Below, one piece after another: positions 33,637 through 42,301 of a stretch of 46,706 nucleotides of DNA (position 1 is its first letter; each line of letters begins with the position of its first letter). The notes beneath the pieces were generated by a model. The model worked only from the letters and a program-made list of their open reading frames with translations. It was not told the DNA's origin and made no database searches. Position numbers and translations under genes: made by a program. Source of the DNA: JBOHTO01 sp050733695 (GTDB taxonomy: Bacteria; Gemmatimonadota; Gemmatimonadetes; Gemmatimonadales; Gemmatimonadaceae); contig JBOHTO010000138.1 in the NCBI GenBank assembly GCA_050733695.1, positions 1 through 46,706 on the forward strand, in the 5' to 3' direction.

Positions 33637-34673
33637 TCGCGCACGCTCGGCACCTCGATGCGGCCGGCGATGATTCCCCGCCTGAGCTGTTCGATGCGTT
33701 CGTGCACGCCGTCGGGAATGAGCGCCCGATTGTTGGCGTCGTATACGTATCCGACGCCATCGTCCGCAAGGCCGAACTGCGAGATGCCGCCTTCGAAGGT
33801 CCCTTCCGTGACGCGGCGAATCGCGTTGTAAACCGCGTTGTCCACGCCCTTGACCATCGATGTCAGGATGTGGCCGGGTGCCTCGGAGTACTGGTCCGAA
33901 TCCACGCCGATCGCCAGGTTGCCGGTTTGCCGAGCGGCCTCGAACACGCCCAGGCCGGTCGAGCCGGCCGCGTGGAAGATCACCTCGACGCCCGAGTTGT
34001 ACTGGCTGAGTGCGAGCTCCCTCCCCCTGGCGGGATTCGCGAACGCCTCGGGAGTTATGCCCGCGTACTGGACGATCACGTCGCATTCGGGGCAGACATG
34101 TTCGACGCCCGCACGGTAGCCGGCTTCGAACTTGTGAATGAGCGGGATGTCCATGCCGCCCACGAAGCCGATTCTCCTGGAGTCGCTCACTAGTGCCGCC
34201 AACGCGCCCACGATGAAGGAGCCCTCCTCCTCGCGGAACTTGAGCGCGGCGAGATTGGATGGTGGCTGCACAACGTTTCCCTGTGCATCCGTCTTCACCG
34301 AGTAATCGACACCGGCGAATGCGATGTCGGGATATTCCAGCGCGAGTTGCGTGAGATCGTCGGTGAAGATGAACCCGACTCCGATGACGAGGTCCATCCC
34401 CTGTGCGGCGAGGAGCCGAAGCCCGGCCTCGCGATCCGAGCCTTCCCCCGGCTCTACGAAGCGCACGTCGGCCCCGAGCTCGCGGATGGCGCGCTCGGCG
34501 CCCAGATAGGCGCCATCGTTGAACGACTTGTCGCCGCGTCCGCCGACGTCGAAGACGACGCCGACATCGATCCCAGCGCCGGCTCCCGGACGCGTCGCCC
34601 GTCCCGGACTCGCGAAGAGCAGCACGACATGGACGGTGAGCAGAAGGCCGAGGAGTATGAACAGCTTTCGCAT
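33633..34673 (-). CDS. BMP-family nucleoside-binding protein
   Basis: 346 residues from ATG 34673, chosen because it begins a clear membrane/signal segment (MRKLFILLGLLLTVHVVLLFA). Family hallmarks: VGVVFDVGGRGDKSFND, LVIGVGFIFTDDLTQLALEYPDIAFAGVDYS-type text, IGFVGGMDIPLIHKFEAGYRAGV and IFHAAGSTGLGVFEAA. These identify the Bmp/Med basic membrane protein class that binds purine nucleosides. No lipobox Cys is seen, unlike many homologs, so the protein may stay attached through an uncleaved N-terminal helix. Starts further upstream (TTG 34724, GTG 34729) add residues without support. It is the first gene of a five-gene minus-strand run and divergent from nadB. Confidence 0.92.
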   Translation of the reverse strand: MRKLFILLGLLLTVHVVLLFASPGRATRPGAGAGIDVGVVFDVGGRGDKSFNDGAYLGAERAIRELGADVRFVEPGEGSDREAGLRLLAAQGMDLVIGVGFIFTDDLTQLALEYPDIAFAGVDYSVKTDAQGNVVQPPSNLAALKFREEEGSFIVGALAALVSDSRRIGFVGGMDIPLIHKFEAGYRAGVEHVCPECDVIVQYAGITPEAFANPARGRELALSQYNSGVEVIFHAAGSTGLGVFEAARQTGNLAIGVDSDQYSEAPGHILTSMVKGVDNAVYNAIRRVTEGTFEGGISQFGLADDGVGYVYDANNRALIPDGVHERIEQLRRGIIAGRIEVPSVRE

Positions 34674-34793
34674 CGGGAAAGGATCGTTCGCGAGCAACGG
34701 GGTCGCAAGGCGGCGAGCGGACAATGGACACCGGTGAGAGGCAGCGCCCCCGCGTACTTCCGAAGCCGCCGCGCGCTTCGTTGATTAGTCACG

Positions 34794-36305
34794 ATGCCGG
34801 AGCGAATGCGGACGCGATTTCTTGTCGTGGGCAGCGGTGTGGCCGGGCTTCACGCGGCATGGCGCGCCTCCGGCCAGGACGAGGTCGTCGTCCTTACAAA
34901 GCGCTCGCTGTTCGACAGCGCCACGGCCTACGCACAGGGCGGAATAGCGGCGGCACTGGGCGCGGGCGATTCGCCTGCGTTGCACCGAAGGGATACGCTC
35001 GCCGCCGGAGCCGCGTTGTGCGACGCGGCCGCCGTACAGGTTCTCGTAGATGAGGGCCCGGCACGAGTGAAGGAGCTTCATACGGCGGGTGCGGCCTTCG
35101 ATCTCGACCCCGCCGGCGGATTCCGCCTGGGTCGCGAAGGCGCGCACTCTGCCAATCGCATCGTTCATGCGCACGGCGATCAGACCGGCGCGGAAGTGGC
35201 GCGCACGCTGATCGAGCGCGTACGCGAGAGCTCGGCGATACGAGTGCTGGAGCGGGCACGCGTGCTCGATCTGATCGTCGACGGCGAGCGGTGCTGTGGC
35301 GTTCGCGCGAGTGTGGCGGGGCGCGCCGTCGAGGTGATTGCCGACGCAACGGTGCTGGCGACCGGCGGCTGCGGTCAGGTCTACCGGTACACGACCAACC
35401 CTGCTGTCGCCACCGGCGACGGCTATGCGATTGCGCAGCGGGCGGGGGTCCGTCTGGCGGACATGGAGTTCGTGCAGTTCCACCCGACGGCGCTGGACAC
35501 GCCGGAGAACCCGCTCTCGCTCATCTCCGAAGCGGTGCGTGGCGAGGGCGCCGTACTCCTGAACGATCATGGCGAGCGCTTCATGGTCGCAAGGCACAAA
35601 CTCGCCGAGCTTGCGCCGAGGGATGTCGTCGCGCGCGGAATCTTTCGCGAGAGGCGCCGGGGGAGCCGCGTGGTACTCGATGCGCGGATGCTGCGGGATC
35701 GGTTCGACACGCGCTTCCCGGGAATCCTCGCTCTCTGTCTTGCGCGCGGTATCGATCCGCGGGATGACCTCATCCCCGTTACACCGGCAGCACACTACAT
35801 GATGGGCGGGATCGTGACGGATCTCATCGGGCGGTCGAGTCTGCCGCGGTTGTATGCCTGCGGCGAGGTATCACGCACCGGTGTGCACGGCGCCAACCGT
35901 CTCGCCTCGAACTCCCTTCTGGAGGGACTCGTCTTCGCCGAGCGCGTGGCGCGCGACCTCATGCAGACGCCAGCCCTGGTCGATGTGCCCGAGCCGGGTG
36001 ACTGGGAAGTCCCGCCTCTTGTGGATCGCGGTGCGGCGCAGGTTGCCGCCGGCGCGATTCGCGCGATCATGTGGGAGTACGCTGGCATAGCTCGTTCCGC
36101 GAAGGCGCTGCGCACCGGCATCGCGGCACTCGACGATGTAGCGGACCGACTCTCCGGCGGCGCGACCGAGGAGCGCAACATGGTTCAGACAGCACGCCTC
36201 ATCGCGGAGGCGGCCCTGTTGCGCAAGGAATCCCGGGGCGGGCACTACCGGAGCGATTTCCCGTCGGCCAAACGACTGTGGAAGGGGCGGCACATAGAGT
36301 GGTAA
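34794..36305 (+). CDS. nadB: L-aspartate oxidase
   Basis: 503 residues, slightly shorter than the usual 530. A flavoenzyme that oxidises L-aspartate to iminoaspartate, the first step of de novo NAD synthesis. Visible features: FAD-binding VVGSGVAGLHAAWRA near the N-terminus, DSATAYAQGGIAAALG, the active-site region EGAHSANRIVHAHGDQTG, EFVQFHPTAL, ATGGCGQVYRYTTNP, the substrate-binding HYMMGGI, and the second FAD motif GEVSRTGVHGANRLASNSLLEGLVF. The C-terminal helical domain carries the expected R..GGHYRSDFP. The ATG at 34794 has no strong ribosome site. nadA and nadC follow, giving the complete pathway from aspartate to nicotinate mononucleotide. Confidence 0.97.
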   Translation: MPERMRTRFLVVGSGVAGLHAAWRASGQDEVVVLTKRSLFDSATAYAQGGIAAALGAGDSPALHRRDTLAAGAALCDAAAVQVLVDEGPARVKELHTAGAAFDLDPAGGFRLGREGAHSANRIVHAHGDQTGAEVARTLIERVRESSAIRVLERARVLDLIVDGERCCGVRASVAGRAVEVIADATVLATGGCGQVYRYTTNPAVATGDGYAIAQRAGVRLADMEFVQFHPTALDTPENPLSLISEAVRGEGAVLLNDHGERFMVARHKLAELAPRDVVARGIFRERRRGSRVVLDARMLRDRFDTRFPGILALCLARGIDPRDDLIPVTPAAHYMMGGIVTDLIGRSSLPRLYACGEVSRTGVHGANRLASNSLLEGLVFAERVARDLMQTPALVDVPEPGDWEVPPLVDRGAAQVAAGAIRAIMWEYAGIARSAKALRTGIAALDDVADRLSGGATEERNMVQTARLIAEAALLRKESRGGHYRSDFPSAKRLWKGRHIEW

Positions 36306-36332
36306 GTCAGGGGCCGAGCCATGCATGCCAGG

Positions 36333-36350
36333 CCTGCGCGGGAATGACGG
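36333..36350 (+). repeat. Half of a REP-like sequence
   Basis: CCTGCGCGGGAATGACGG resembles one arm of the REP-type elements (GCGGGAATGACG) scattered between genes in many genomes. The other arm is not recognisable here. Only one copy is seen in this window, so the repeat nature is unproven. Confidence 0.3.
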
Positions 36351-36375
36351 CTGGACGTGGAAAGGCTATCTTTCC

Positions 36376-36394
36376 CAACCCTTCGTAAGGGTTG
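36376..36394 (+). promoter_or_regulatory. Hairpin covering the nadA ribosome site
   Basis: CAACCCTTCGTAAGGGTTG is a perfect 8-bp stem with a CGT loop. Its right arm contains AAGGG, the only plausible Shine-Dalgarno for nadA, whose ATG lies at 36400. Folding would hide the ribosome site. The same bases as DNA form an inverted repeat that could also bind a repressor. Confidence 0.5.
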
Positions 36395-36399
36395 CACCG

Positions 36400-37431
36400 A
36401 TGACCGTTGCCGCCACAACCGAACTGCACGAGGAGATCCGCCGACTCGCCCGCGACCGGAACGCGGTGATAATCGCTCACAACTACGAGCGCCCTGAAGT
36501 CCAGGATGTAGCCGATTTCGTCGGGGACTCGCTGGGCCTCTCGCGCGAGGCCGCCAGCACGGATGCCGACGTGATCGTATTCTGCGGTGTGCACTTCATG
36601 GCAGAGACGGCCGCCATTCTCTCGCCCGACAGGTCCGTCCTGCTCCCGGATATGGCCGCCGGCTGCTCCCTCGCGGCTACGATCGACGGCGAGCAGTTGC
36701 GCGAGTGGAAGGCGGAACATCCTGGCGCGGTCGTCGTCTCGTACGTGAACACGAGCGCCGAGGTCAAGGCGGAAAGCGACTACTGCTGCACCTCAGGAAA
36801 TGCCGTCGACATCGTCGATTCGATTCCGGCAGACCGCGATATTCTCTTTCTGCCCGACATGTTCCTCGGCGCGCACGTTCGGCGTGTGACGGGCCGGCAG
36901 AACATGCACGTGTGGATGGGCGAATGCCACGTGCACGCGGGCATCGACCCCGAGCATATCACACTCAAGCGCTCGGCGCATCCCGAGGCCGAGTTCCTCA
37001 TTCACCCGGAGTGCGGCTGCTCGACAAGCGTGCTCGAGGCGATGTCGGCAGGTGACATCGATCCGGAAGGCGTTCAGATTCTCTCGACGGAAGGGATGAT
37101 CAGACGTCCCGCGCAGTCAGAGTCGGACGAATTCATCGTGGCCACCGAGGTCGGGATCCTCCACCGGTTGCGGCGCGAGAACCCCGACAAGCGGTTCTTT
37201 GCCGCGAACGACGACGCGAAGTGTGCGTACATGAAAGTCACCACGCTACCCAAGGTTTTGCGGTCGCTGGAGCGTCTCGAGCATCGCATCACCGTGCCGC
37301 CGGAGATTGCATCGCGGGCCCGGCTCGCGATCGAACGAATGGTTTCAACAGGAAGCAGGAAGGCAGCCGCCGGGACGGGCCGACGCTCACTCTCGCCGGA
37401 GCCGGCCTCCACCGTGGATCCGGGCGAATGA
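36400..37431 (+). CDS. nadA: Quinolinate synthase
   Basis: 343 residues from ATG 36400. A [4Fe-4S] enzyme condensing iminoaspartate with dihydroxyacetone phosphate to quinolinate. The three expected cluster cysteines are Cys89 (MAAGCSLA), Cys176 (MGECHVH) and Cys275 (DDAKCAYMK), with spacing like the E. coli-type enzyme. Other signatures: AHNYERPEVQDVADFVGDSLGLSR, SYVNTSAEVKAESDYCCTSGNA and HPECGCSTSV. An upstream in-frame ATG at 36325 was rejected because it starts inside a REP-like stretch and adds residues unlike the family. The C-terminal 25 residues are a Ser/Arg/Pro-rich extension. The stop overlaps the nadC start (ATGA). Confidence 0.97.
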   Translation: MTVAATTELHEEIRRLARDRNAVIIAHNYERPEVQDVADFVGDSLGLSREAASTDADVIVFCGVHFMAETAAILSPDRSVLLPDMAAGCSLAATIDGEQLREWKAEHPGAVVVSYVNTSAEVKAESDYCCTSGNAVDIVDSIPADRDILFLPDMFLGAHVRRVTGRQNMHVWMGECHVHAGIDPEHITLKRSAHPEAEFLIHPECGCSTSVLEAMSAGDIDPEGVQILSTEGMIRRPAQSESDEFIVATEVGILHRLRRENPDKRFFAANDDAKCAYMKVTTLPKVLRSLERLEHRITVPPEIASRARLAIERMVSTGSRKAAAGTGRRSLSPEPASTVDPGE

Positions 37432-38381
37432 CGCCGTTTTCCCCCACGTCTCCGCACTCACCGTCGCCGCGCGACCCCAGGCGTGTTCCGCGCACCATCA
37501 CGCCGCTGTCGACGCCGGCGATCCGGCAGGACGGACTCGACTTTCCGTTCACCCTCGAGGAGGTGCAGCAGCGGGTTCGTGCCGCGCTCGAGGAAGACGG
37601 CGCATTCAATGATCTCACGACCATCGCGACTGTCGTCTCCGATCGGCACGCACGTGCCACGCTCACCGCGCGCGAAAGCGGCGTGATCGCTGGCGTCCTG
37701 CTCGCGATCGAGTCGTTCCGCATGCTCGATCCCAAGATCGCGATCCGGGTGGATGTGGAGGATGGTGGGCGCGTGGGCGCGGGATGTCCCATCCTCTTCC
37801 TGACGGGACACGCACGAGCGATTCTCTCGGCGGAGCGCGTCGCGCTCAACTTCCTGCAGCGACTGTGCGGCATCGCGTCGCTCACCGCACGCTTTGCGGC
37901 CGCCGTGCGCGGCACCGGCGCGCGCATCCTCGATACCCGCAAAACGACGCCGGGGTGGCGCAAGGCCGAGAAGTACGCCGTTCGCGCGGGAGGCGGATCG
38001 AACCACAGGTTCGATCTTGCCTCGAGCATACTCATCAAGGACAACCATCTCACCGCCCTCGATGGCGACGTCGAGATGGCGGTACGGCGCGCGCGCGAAC
38101 TCGCCCCTTCGGGGACAAGGATCGAGGTCGAGTGCGATGGCGAGGCACAGGCGACCGCTGCCGTTGGCGCCGGAGCCGACATCATCCTCCTCGACAACAT
38201 GCCCCTCGACCTGCTTGCCGCGTGCGTGAAGCTGGTGGACGGTCGCGCCGTGACCGAAGCCTCGGGCGGCGTGCGCCTCGATACGGTGCGCGCCATTGCG
38301 GAGACCGGCGTCGATCGGATCTCCATCGGTGCGCTCACGCACTCCGCGCGCGCTCTGGATCTGGGCCTGGATTTCGAGTAG
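37428..38381 (+). CDS. nadC: Nicotinate-nucleotide pyrophosphorylase (quinolinate phosphoribosyltransferase)
   Basis: 317 residues from ATG 37428, overlapping the nadA stop. It converts quinolinate and PRPP to nicotinate mononucleotide, CO2 and PPi. Strong family motifs: EDGAFNDLTT, ERVALNFLQRLCGIAS, ARILDTRKTTPGWRKAEKYAVRAGGGSNHR-type text, ILIKDNHL, IEVECDGEAQA, ILLDNMPLDLL, TEASGGVRLDTV and DRISIGALTHSARALD. The first 35 residues are Pro/Ser-rich, an extension beyond the normal start of the family, so a shorter protein could be the real one. It completes the nadB-nadA-nadC operon. Confidence 0.96.
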   Translation: MTPFSPTSPHSPSPRDPRRVPRTITPLSTPAIRQDGLDFPFTLEEVQQRVRAALEEDGAFNDLTTIATVVSDRHARATLTARESGVIAGVLLAIESFRMLDPKIAIRVDVEDGGRVGAGCPILFLTGHARAILSAERVALNFLQRLCGIASLTARFAAAVRGTGARILDTRKTTPGWRKAEKYAVRAGGGSNHRFDLASSILIKDNHLTALDGDVEMAVRRARELAPSGTRIEVECDGEAQATAAVGAGADIILLDNMPLDLLAACVKLVDGRAVTEASGGVRLDTVRAIAETGVDRISIGALTHSARALDLGLDFE

Positions 38382-38394
38382 CGGGCGTGCCCGC
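38381..38394 (+). terminator. Short GC hairpin after nadC
   Basis: GCGGGC-GT-GCCCGC begins at the last base of the nadC stop codon. The loop is only two bases and no T-run follows, so it is a weak terminator candidate between the NAD operon and the methyltransferase operon. Confidence 0.3.
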
Positions 38395-38421
38395 GAGTGC
38401 GCGACCCCATGAGGCAGGTCC

Positions 38422-39570
38422 ATGCGCTACATAGGCAACAAGACGCGTCTGCTCGGTTTCATCGGTCGCGTACTGGACGAACACGGGCTCCGGTCGGGGC
38501 ATGCCTTCGACGCCTTCTCGGGGACGGCGAGTGTTGGAAGCTTTCTCAAGAAGCGTGGCTTCGCCGTCAGCTCATGCGACCTGATGACGTACAGCTTCGT
38601 CCTGCAGAAGGCGCGCATCGAGGCCGACGCCGAACCATCCTTCGAGCGGGTCCGGGAACATGATCCCGAACTGCGGCGCGCACGGGTGGGAGGCAGGAGC
38701 CGCTCGCCACTCGAGCTCGCGCTGTCACCGCCATCGCCTGCGCATGACGTCTTCCGGTATCTCGAGAGCGAACTGCCATCGCTGACGGCATTCATTACGC
38801 GACAGTTTGCACCGGACGGGAGTGGCGATGAGCCGGGCGACCGGATGTTCTTCACCAGGGAGAACGCGCAGCGCATCGATGCCATCCGTACGTGCATCCA
38901 CGAGTGGCGCATCGCCGGGCTCCTCGATGATCCGGAGTATTTCGTGCTTCTTGCCGCGCTCATCGAGGGAGCTGATGCCGTGGCCAATACCACCGGTGTC
39001 TACGCTGCGTTCGTCAAGTCGTGGCAGCCGAACGCGCTCCGCCCGCTCCGCCTGCGCTGCCCCGATGTCGTGCCGGGCACGGGGTCGCGTTGCGCCGCCT
39101 ATCAGGGCAATGCCGGAAGCATACTCGGCGAGATCGGTCCCGTGGACATCCTGTACATGGATCCGCCGTACAACACGCGGCAATACAGTGGCTATTACCA
39201 TGTTCCGGAACTGCTCGCGCGGGGTTGGTTCGATGGCGAACCCGAGCTCCGCGGCAAGACGGGCCTCATGCCCGACGGTGATCTGCGATCGGCGTGGTCC
39301 ACTCGCGGCGGCTGCGTCGATGCGCTGGCCGACCTTCTTTCCCGCGCGAACGCGCGCTGCGCGCTCATGAGTTACAACAGCGAAGGCATCATCCCCGAGC
39401 CCGAGATCAATCGCCTGTTCCGCGAGCACGATAGAGGGGCGACGTTTCGGTTGCACGAGCTGGACTACGCCCGCTACCGCGCGGACGCCGACCACGCAGG
39501 CCGCCGATACAAGGGAGATCACGTGCGTGAGCGACTGTACTACGTTGAGTGCAACGGACACCGGTCGTGA
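38422..39570 (+). CDS. D12-class DNA N6-adenine methyltransferase (M.FokI-like)
   Basis: 382 residues. Begins RYIGNKTRLLGFI, the usual D12-class N-terminus. SAM-binding FDAFSGTASVGSF is at about residues 29-41 and the catalytic DPPY motif at 247-250, in the context DPPYNTRQYSGYYHVPELLA; DPPYNxRQYxxxYH is typical of M.FokI-type methylases. The insert between these motifs is the target-recognition part. The protein would methylate adenine in a specific DNA sequence. A ribosome site, GAGGCAGG, precedes the ATG. The stop overlaps the GTG start of the XPB-like helicase, and a nuclease follows, so the three act as one unit. No type II restriction endonuclease gene is recognised, other than that nuclease. 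Confidence 0.92.
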   Translation: MRYIGNKTRLLGFIGRVLDEHGLRSGHAFDAFSGTASVGSFLKKRGFAVSSCDLMTYSFVLQKARIEADAEPSFERVREHDPELRRARVGGRSRSPLELALSPPSPAHDVFRYLESELPSLTAFITRQFAPDGSGDEPGDRMFFTRENAQRIDAIRTCIHEWRIAGLLDDPEYFVLLAALIEGADAVANTTGVYAAFVKSWQPNALRPLRLRCPDVVPGTGSRCAAYQGNAGSILGEIGPVDILYMDPPYNTRQYSGYYHVPELLARGWFDGEPELRGKTGLMPDGDLRSAWSTRGGCVDALADLLSRANARCALMSYNSEGIIPEPEINRLFREHDRGATFRLHELDYARYRADADHAGRRYKGDHVRERLYYVECNGHRS

Positions 39571-41063
39571 ATCGCGGGGAGCGGACACCGGACGACGAGG
39601 CGCACCACGCGCAGAACTCCGATGCGGTGACCCGCGCACCCGATCATGCCCCCGAGTTCCTGTACCGGCACGGCCTCGCCGTTCTGCGCCACGTGCGCGA
39701 GGTGGCGGGGGCCGCGCCGTCGTGGATGCGCTTCGATGATCGCCTCTCCGCTTACGTGGCGCCCGGACACCGGCTGGCGGAACTGCGCGAGTGGGGCGCG
39801 GCGCGCGGCATCCGCGAAACGGGCCTCCACGCCGAGCGCGTGGCCGAACCACTGTTCGATCCGCGCACGCCGAGAGACTACCAGCGCGAGGCGCTCGCAT
39901 GCTGGCAAGCCGGCGGCTCGCGTGGCTCCGTCGTGCTTCCGACGGGCGCAGGCAAGAGTCTCGTGGCCGTGCATGCAATCCACGAGACGGGCCAGCGTGC
40001 CTGCGTCGTCGCGCCGACGCGGGCGCTGGTGGGCCAGTGGTTCGCCCAGCTCGCCGACGCGTTCGGCGCCGAGAGTGTCGGTGCCTTCTACGCGGACGAG
40101 AAGGACGTACGCCCGATCACCGTTACGACTTACCACTCGGCGTTCACATTGCTGGAGCGGGAAGGCGCGCGCTTCCGCCTGCTCGTACTCGATGAGGTTC
40201 ACCATCTCGCTGATAGTGCCGACGGCAGCGCGAAGGGCTGGCACGACGCCCTGCGCATTGCGCCCGCGGCGGCCCGGCTGGGCCTCACCGCGACGTATCC
40301 CGACGGGCGAGACGCGGAACTGCGGCGGCTCGCGGGGCCGGTCGTTTACCGCAAGTCGATAGCGGAGATGGCGGACCGCGAGCTCGCCAGCTTTGCACTC
40401 GAACGTCGCTTCGTATCGCTCACCGGAGTGGAGCAGCAGCGCTACGACGCACTCACCCTGGAATACGAATCGTTCGTGGCGGCGAGGGGCTACGCGGACC
40501 GCTTCGCTACGAAGGCCGACGCATGGCGCGTGTTCATGGCCGAGACGCGCCGTTCGCCGCGCGCCCGCCGCGCGTTCCGCGCCTTCCAGGAACGATCGCG
40601 CCTCGTCACGCTCGCGGAACACAAGTTGAGCGAGACAGGCCGCATACTCCGTCTGTACCCGGCCGAGCGCGCGATCATCTTCTGCGGCGGGACCCAGGCA
40701 GCAGAGCGCGTTTCGCGTGATCTCGCGATCCCGATGATCACCGCGTCCACGCCCGCATCGGAGCGCAAGGCGTTGCTCGATGCCATGGCCGCTGGTGAGG
40801 TGCGTGCAGTAGCGAGTGTTCAGGTGCTCGACGAAGGGTGGGATATTCCCGCCGCCAAACTCGGGATCGTGCTCGGCGACAGCACCCGTGGTGGCCGCAG
40901 GCAGCACGCGCAGCGACTCGGCAGGATCCTGCGGCGTCAGGGTGATGCGGTAGCGTCGCTGTACGAGATCGTCGCCGCCGGGACGTACGAGTTCTTCGCC
41001 TCGCAGAGGCGTCGCGGCGGCATGGCGCGCATGGGCGTCAATCAGCTCGGGCTCGGCATCTGA
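39567..41063 (+). CDS. XPB-like superfamily 2 DNA helicase
   Basis: 498 residues from GTG 39567 (GTGA overlap with the methyltransferase); an earlier GTG at 39549 is possible. The N-terminal 95 residues resemble the damage-recognition part of archaeal XPB (SWMRFDDRLSAYVAPGHRLAELR). Motifs: RDYQREAL (Q-motif-like), Walker A LPTGAGKS (124-131), APTRAL, DEVHH (209-213), GLTATYPD, and C-terminal VLDEGWDIP and QRLGRILRRQG, the XPB form of motif VI. It would unwind DNA in repair or defence. The next gene is the Bax1 nuclease, its known archaeal partner, with starts and stops overlapping (TGATG). Confidence 0.93.
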   Translation: MNRGERTPDDEAHHAQNSDAVTRAPDHAPEFLYRHGLAVLRHVREVAGAAPSWMRFDDRLSAYVAPGHRLAELREWGAARGIRETGLHAERVAEPLFDPRTPRDYQREALACWQAGGSRGSVVLPTGAGKSLVAVHAIHETGQRACVVAPTRALVGQWFAQLADAFGAESVGAFYADEKDVRPITVTTYHSAFTLLEREGARFRLLVLDEVHHLADSADGSAKGWHDALRIAPAAARLGLTATYPDGRDAELRRLAGPVVYRKSIAEMADRELASFALERRFVSLTGVEQQRYDALTLEYESFVAARGYADRFATKADAWRVFMAETRRSPRARRAFRAFQERSRLVTLAEHKLSETGRILRLYPAERAIIFCGGTQAAERVSRDLAIPMITASTPASERKALLDAMAAGEVRAVASVQVLDEGWDIPAAKLGIVLGDSTRGGRRQHAQRLGRILRRQGDAVASLYEIVAAGTYEFFASQRRRGGMARMGVNQLGLGI

Positions 41064-42289
41064 TGCTGGCGCGTCCGCAGGTGCTACCCTTCGTCGTGGA
41101 GCGGGACGGCGAGCTGCACGCGACACTGCTCGCGGACGATAGTGCGGCCCTGACTCAATTCCTCGACCGGCTCTGTCGGCTCGTTCGGCGCCTCGAAGGC
41201 CGGCCGCGCAGGGTCGTGGCCGAAGCGCTCGCGCGCCAGGAGCGCAGGGTGCGCGATGCACGCCGCCTCGCGGGTATATCCAAGGTACTGCTCGACCGCT
41301 GCGAGCTGCGTGCGCCGGCGGCCGCCGAGCGTGCACCTGCGGTTCGCCAGGCACTCTTCCGAGCGCGTGGCTCCGTCTGGCCCCCCGTCCCCGGCGATCG
41401 CGCGGTGCCCTACGAGATGGCGGCTGCAGCCCTCGCTACGAGGCCGGCAGAGATCGAACGGTTGCTCTACGCAGACTCGCCCCGAGAGCGAGTTCTCGTG
41501 CGCGCCCCGGCGATGGACGGCCGCGCGCTGCTTGAGAGCTACAACATGGAGCTGGCGCGCGGCGTGCTTCTCGATGCGGACCGCGCGACACTTACCGCAC
41601 GCGGCGGCTGGCGCGCGATCTTCCGCGCGGTGAAACTCGCGCGCCTGATGTACCGGCTGGAACGTGCGGAGCGCAGCTACCGCGTGGAGCTCACTGGTCC
41701 GGCCGCGCCGTTCATCGTGCGCCCCCACCGGTACGGCGTGCGCTTCGCCAGAGTGCTGCCCGCGCTGATGCGTGCGCCGGGCTGGCGACTGGATGCGAGC
41801 ATCGTACGCGATGGGAGCGATCTACGCGCATCGTACGTGCTGGACTCCGGCGTGATCGCGAGCAAACCACCGCGACGTGCGAGCTACGATTCGAAATGGG
41901 AGCACGCGCTCGCCTCCGATTTCTCGGAACTGCTTGTGGAAGAGCGCGCGGGTTGGCGCCTGTTGCGCGAGGCGACGCCCGTATCGGTGGCGGGCGATCT
42001 GTTTCTTCCGGACTTCACCCTCCGGCACAGCGGCGGACGCGAAGCGATGGTCGAGATCATCGGCTTCTGGACGCCGGAGTATCTCGAGACCAAGATGCGC
42101 AAGATCGCCGAGGCCGGACTCACGAACCTGATACTCGTGGTTTATCGAGGACTGGCGGTCGGGAGCGGAAACCAGATGATCGAATTGGCGAGTACGGGAC
42201 CGGTGCTCTGGTTCGGTGACCGGCCGCGCATCGGGCCGGTGTTGCAGGCGGCTGCAACTGTTGCGCGCGTGCCCCGGAGCAGGTGTTGA
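41063..42289 (+). CDS. Bax1/DUF790-family nuclease
   Basis: 408 residues. The family (Bax1, binds archaeal XPB) contains a nuclease with a PD-(D/E)xK-type core that works with XPB in archaeal nucleotide excision repair. Visible here: SYESK-like SYDSKWEHALASDF (Glu280), LFLPDFTLRH (Asp317), AMVEIIGFWTPEYLETK (Glu331, the family's ExxGFW signature) and a following Lys-rich helix. The N-terminal half (ALLESYNMELARGVLLDADRATL) is also typical of DUF790. The ATG overlaps the helicase stop by one base (TGATG). Only 12 bases separate its stop from the convergent csoR gene. Nuclease function is inferred from family and motif. Confidence 0.9.
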   Translation: MLARPQVLPFVVERDGELHATLLADDSAALTQFLDRLCRLVRRLEGRPRRVVAEALARQERRVRDARRLAGISKVLLDRCELRAPAAAERAPAVRQALFRARGSVWPPVPGDRAVPYEMAAAALATRPAEIERLLYADSPRERVLVRAPAMDGRALLESYNMELARGVLLDADRATLTARGGWRAIFRAVKLARLMYRLERAERSYRVELTGPAAPFIVRPHRYGVRFARVLPALMRAPGWRLDASIVRDGSDLRASYVLDSGVIASKPPRRASYDSKWEHALASDFSELLVEERAGWRLLREATPVSVAGDLFLPDFTLRHSGGREAMVEIIGFWTPEYLETKMRKIAEAGLTNLILVVYRGLAVGSGNQMIELASTGPVLWFGDRPRIGPVLQAAATVARVPRSRC

Positions 42290-42301
42290 GCAGAGAGCGC
42301 G

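Noticed and set aside
33637..34731. N-terminal extension of the nucleoside ATPase
   Set aside because: Arg-rich frame-shadow of the binding-protein gene, without homology to ATPases.
36325..36399. Earlier ATG for nadA
   Set aside because: It starts in REP-like DNA and adds residues absent from the family; ATG 36400 has a ribosome site.
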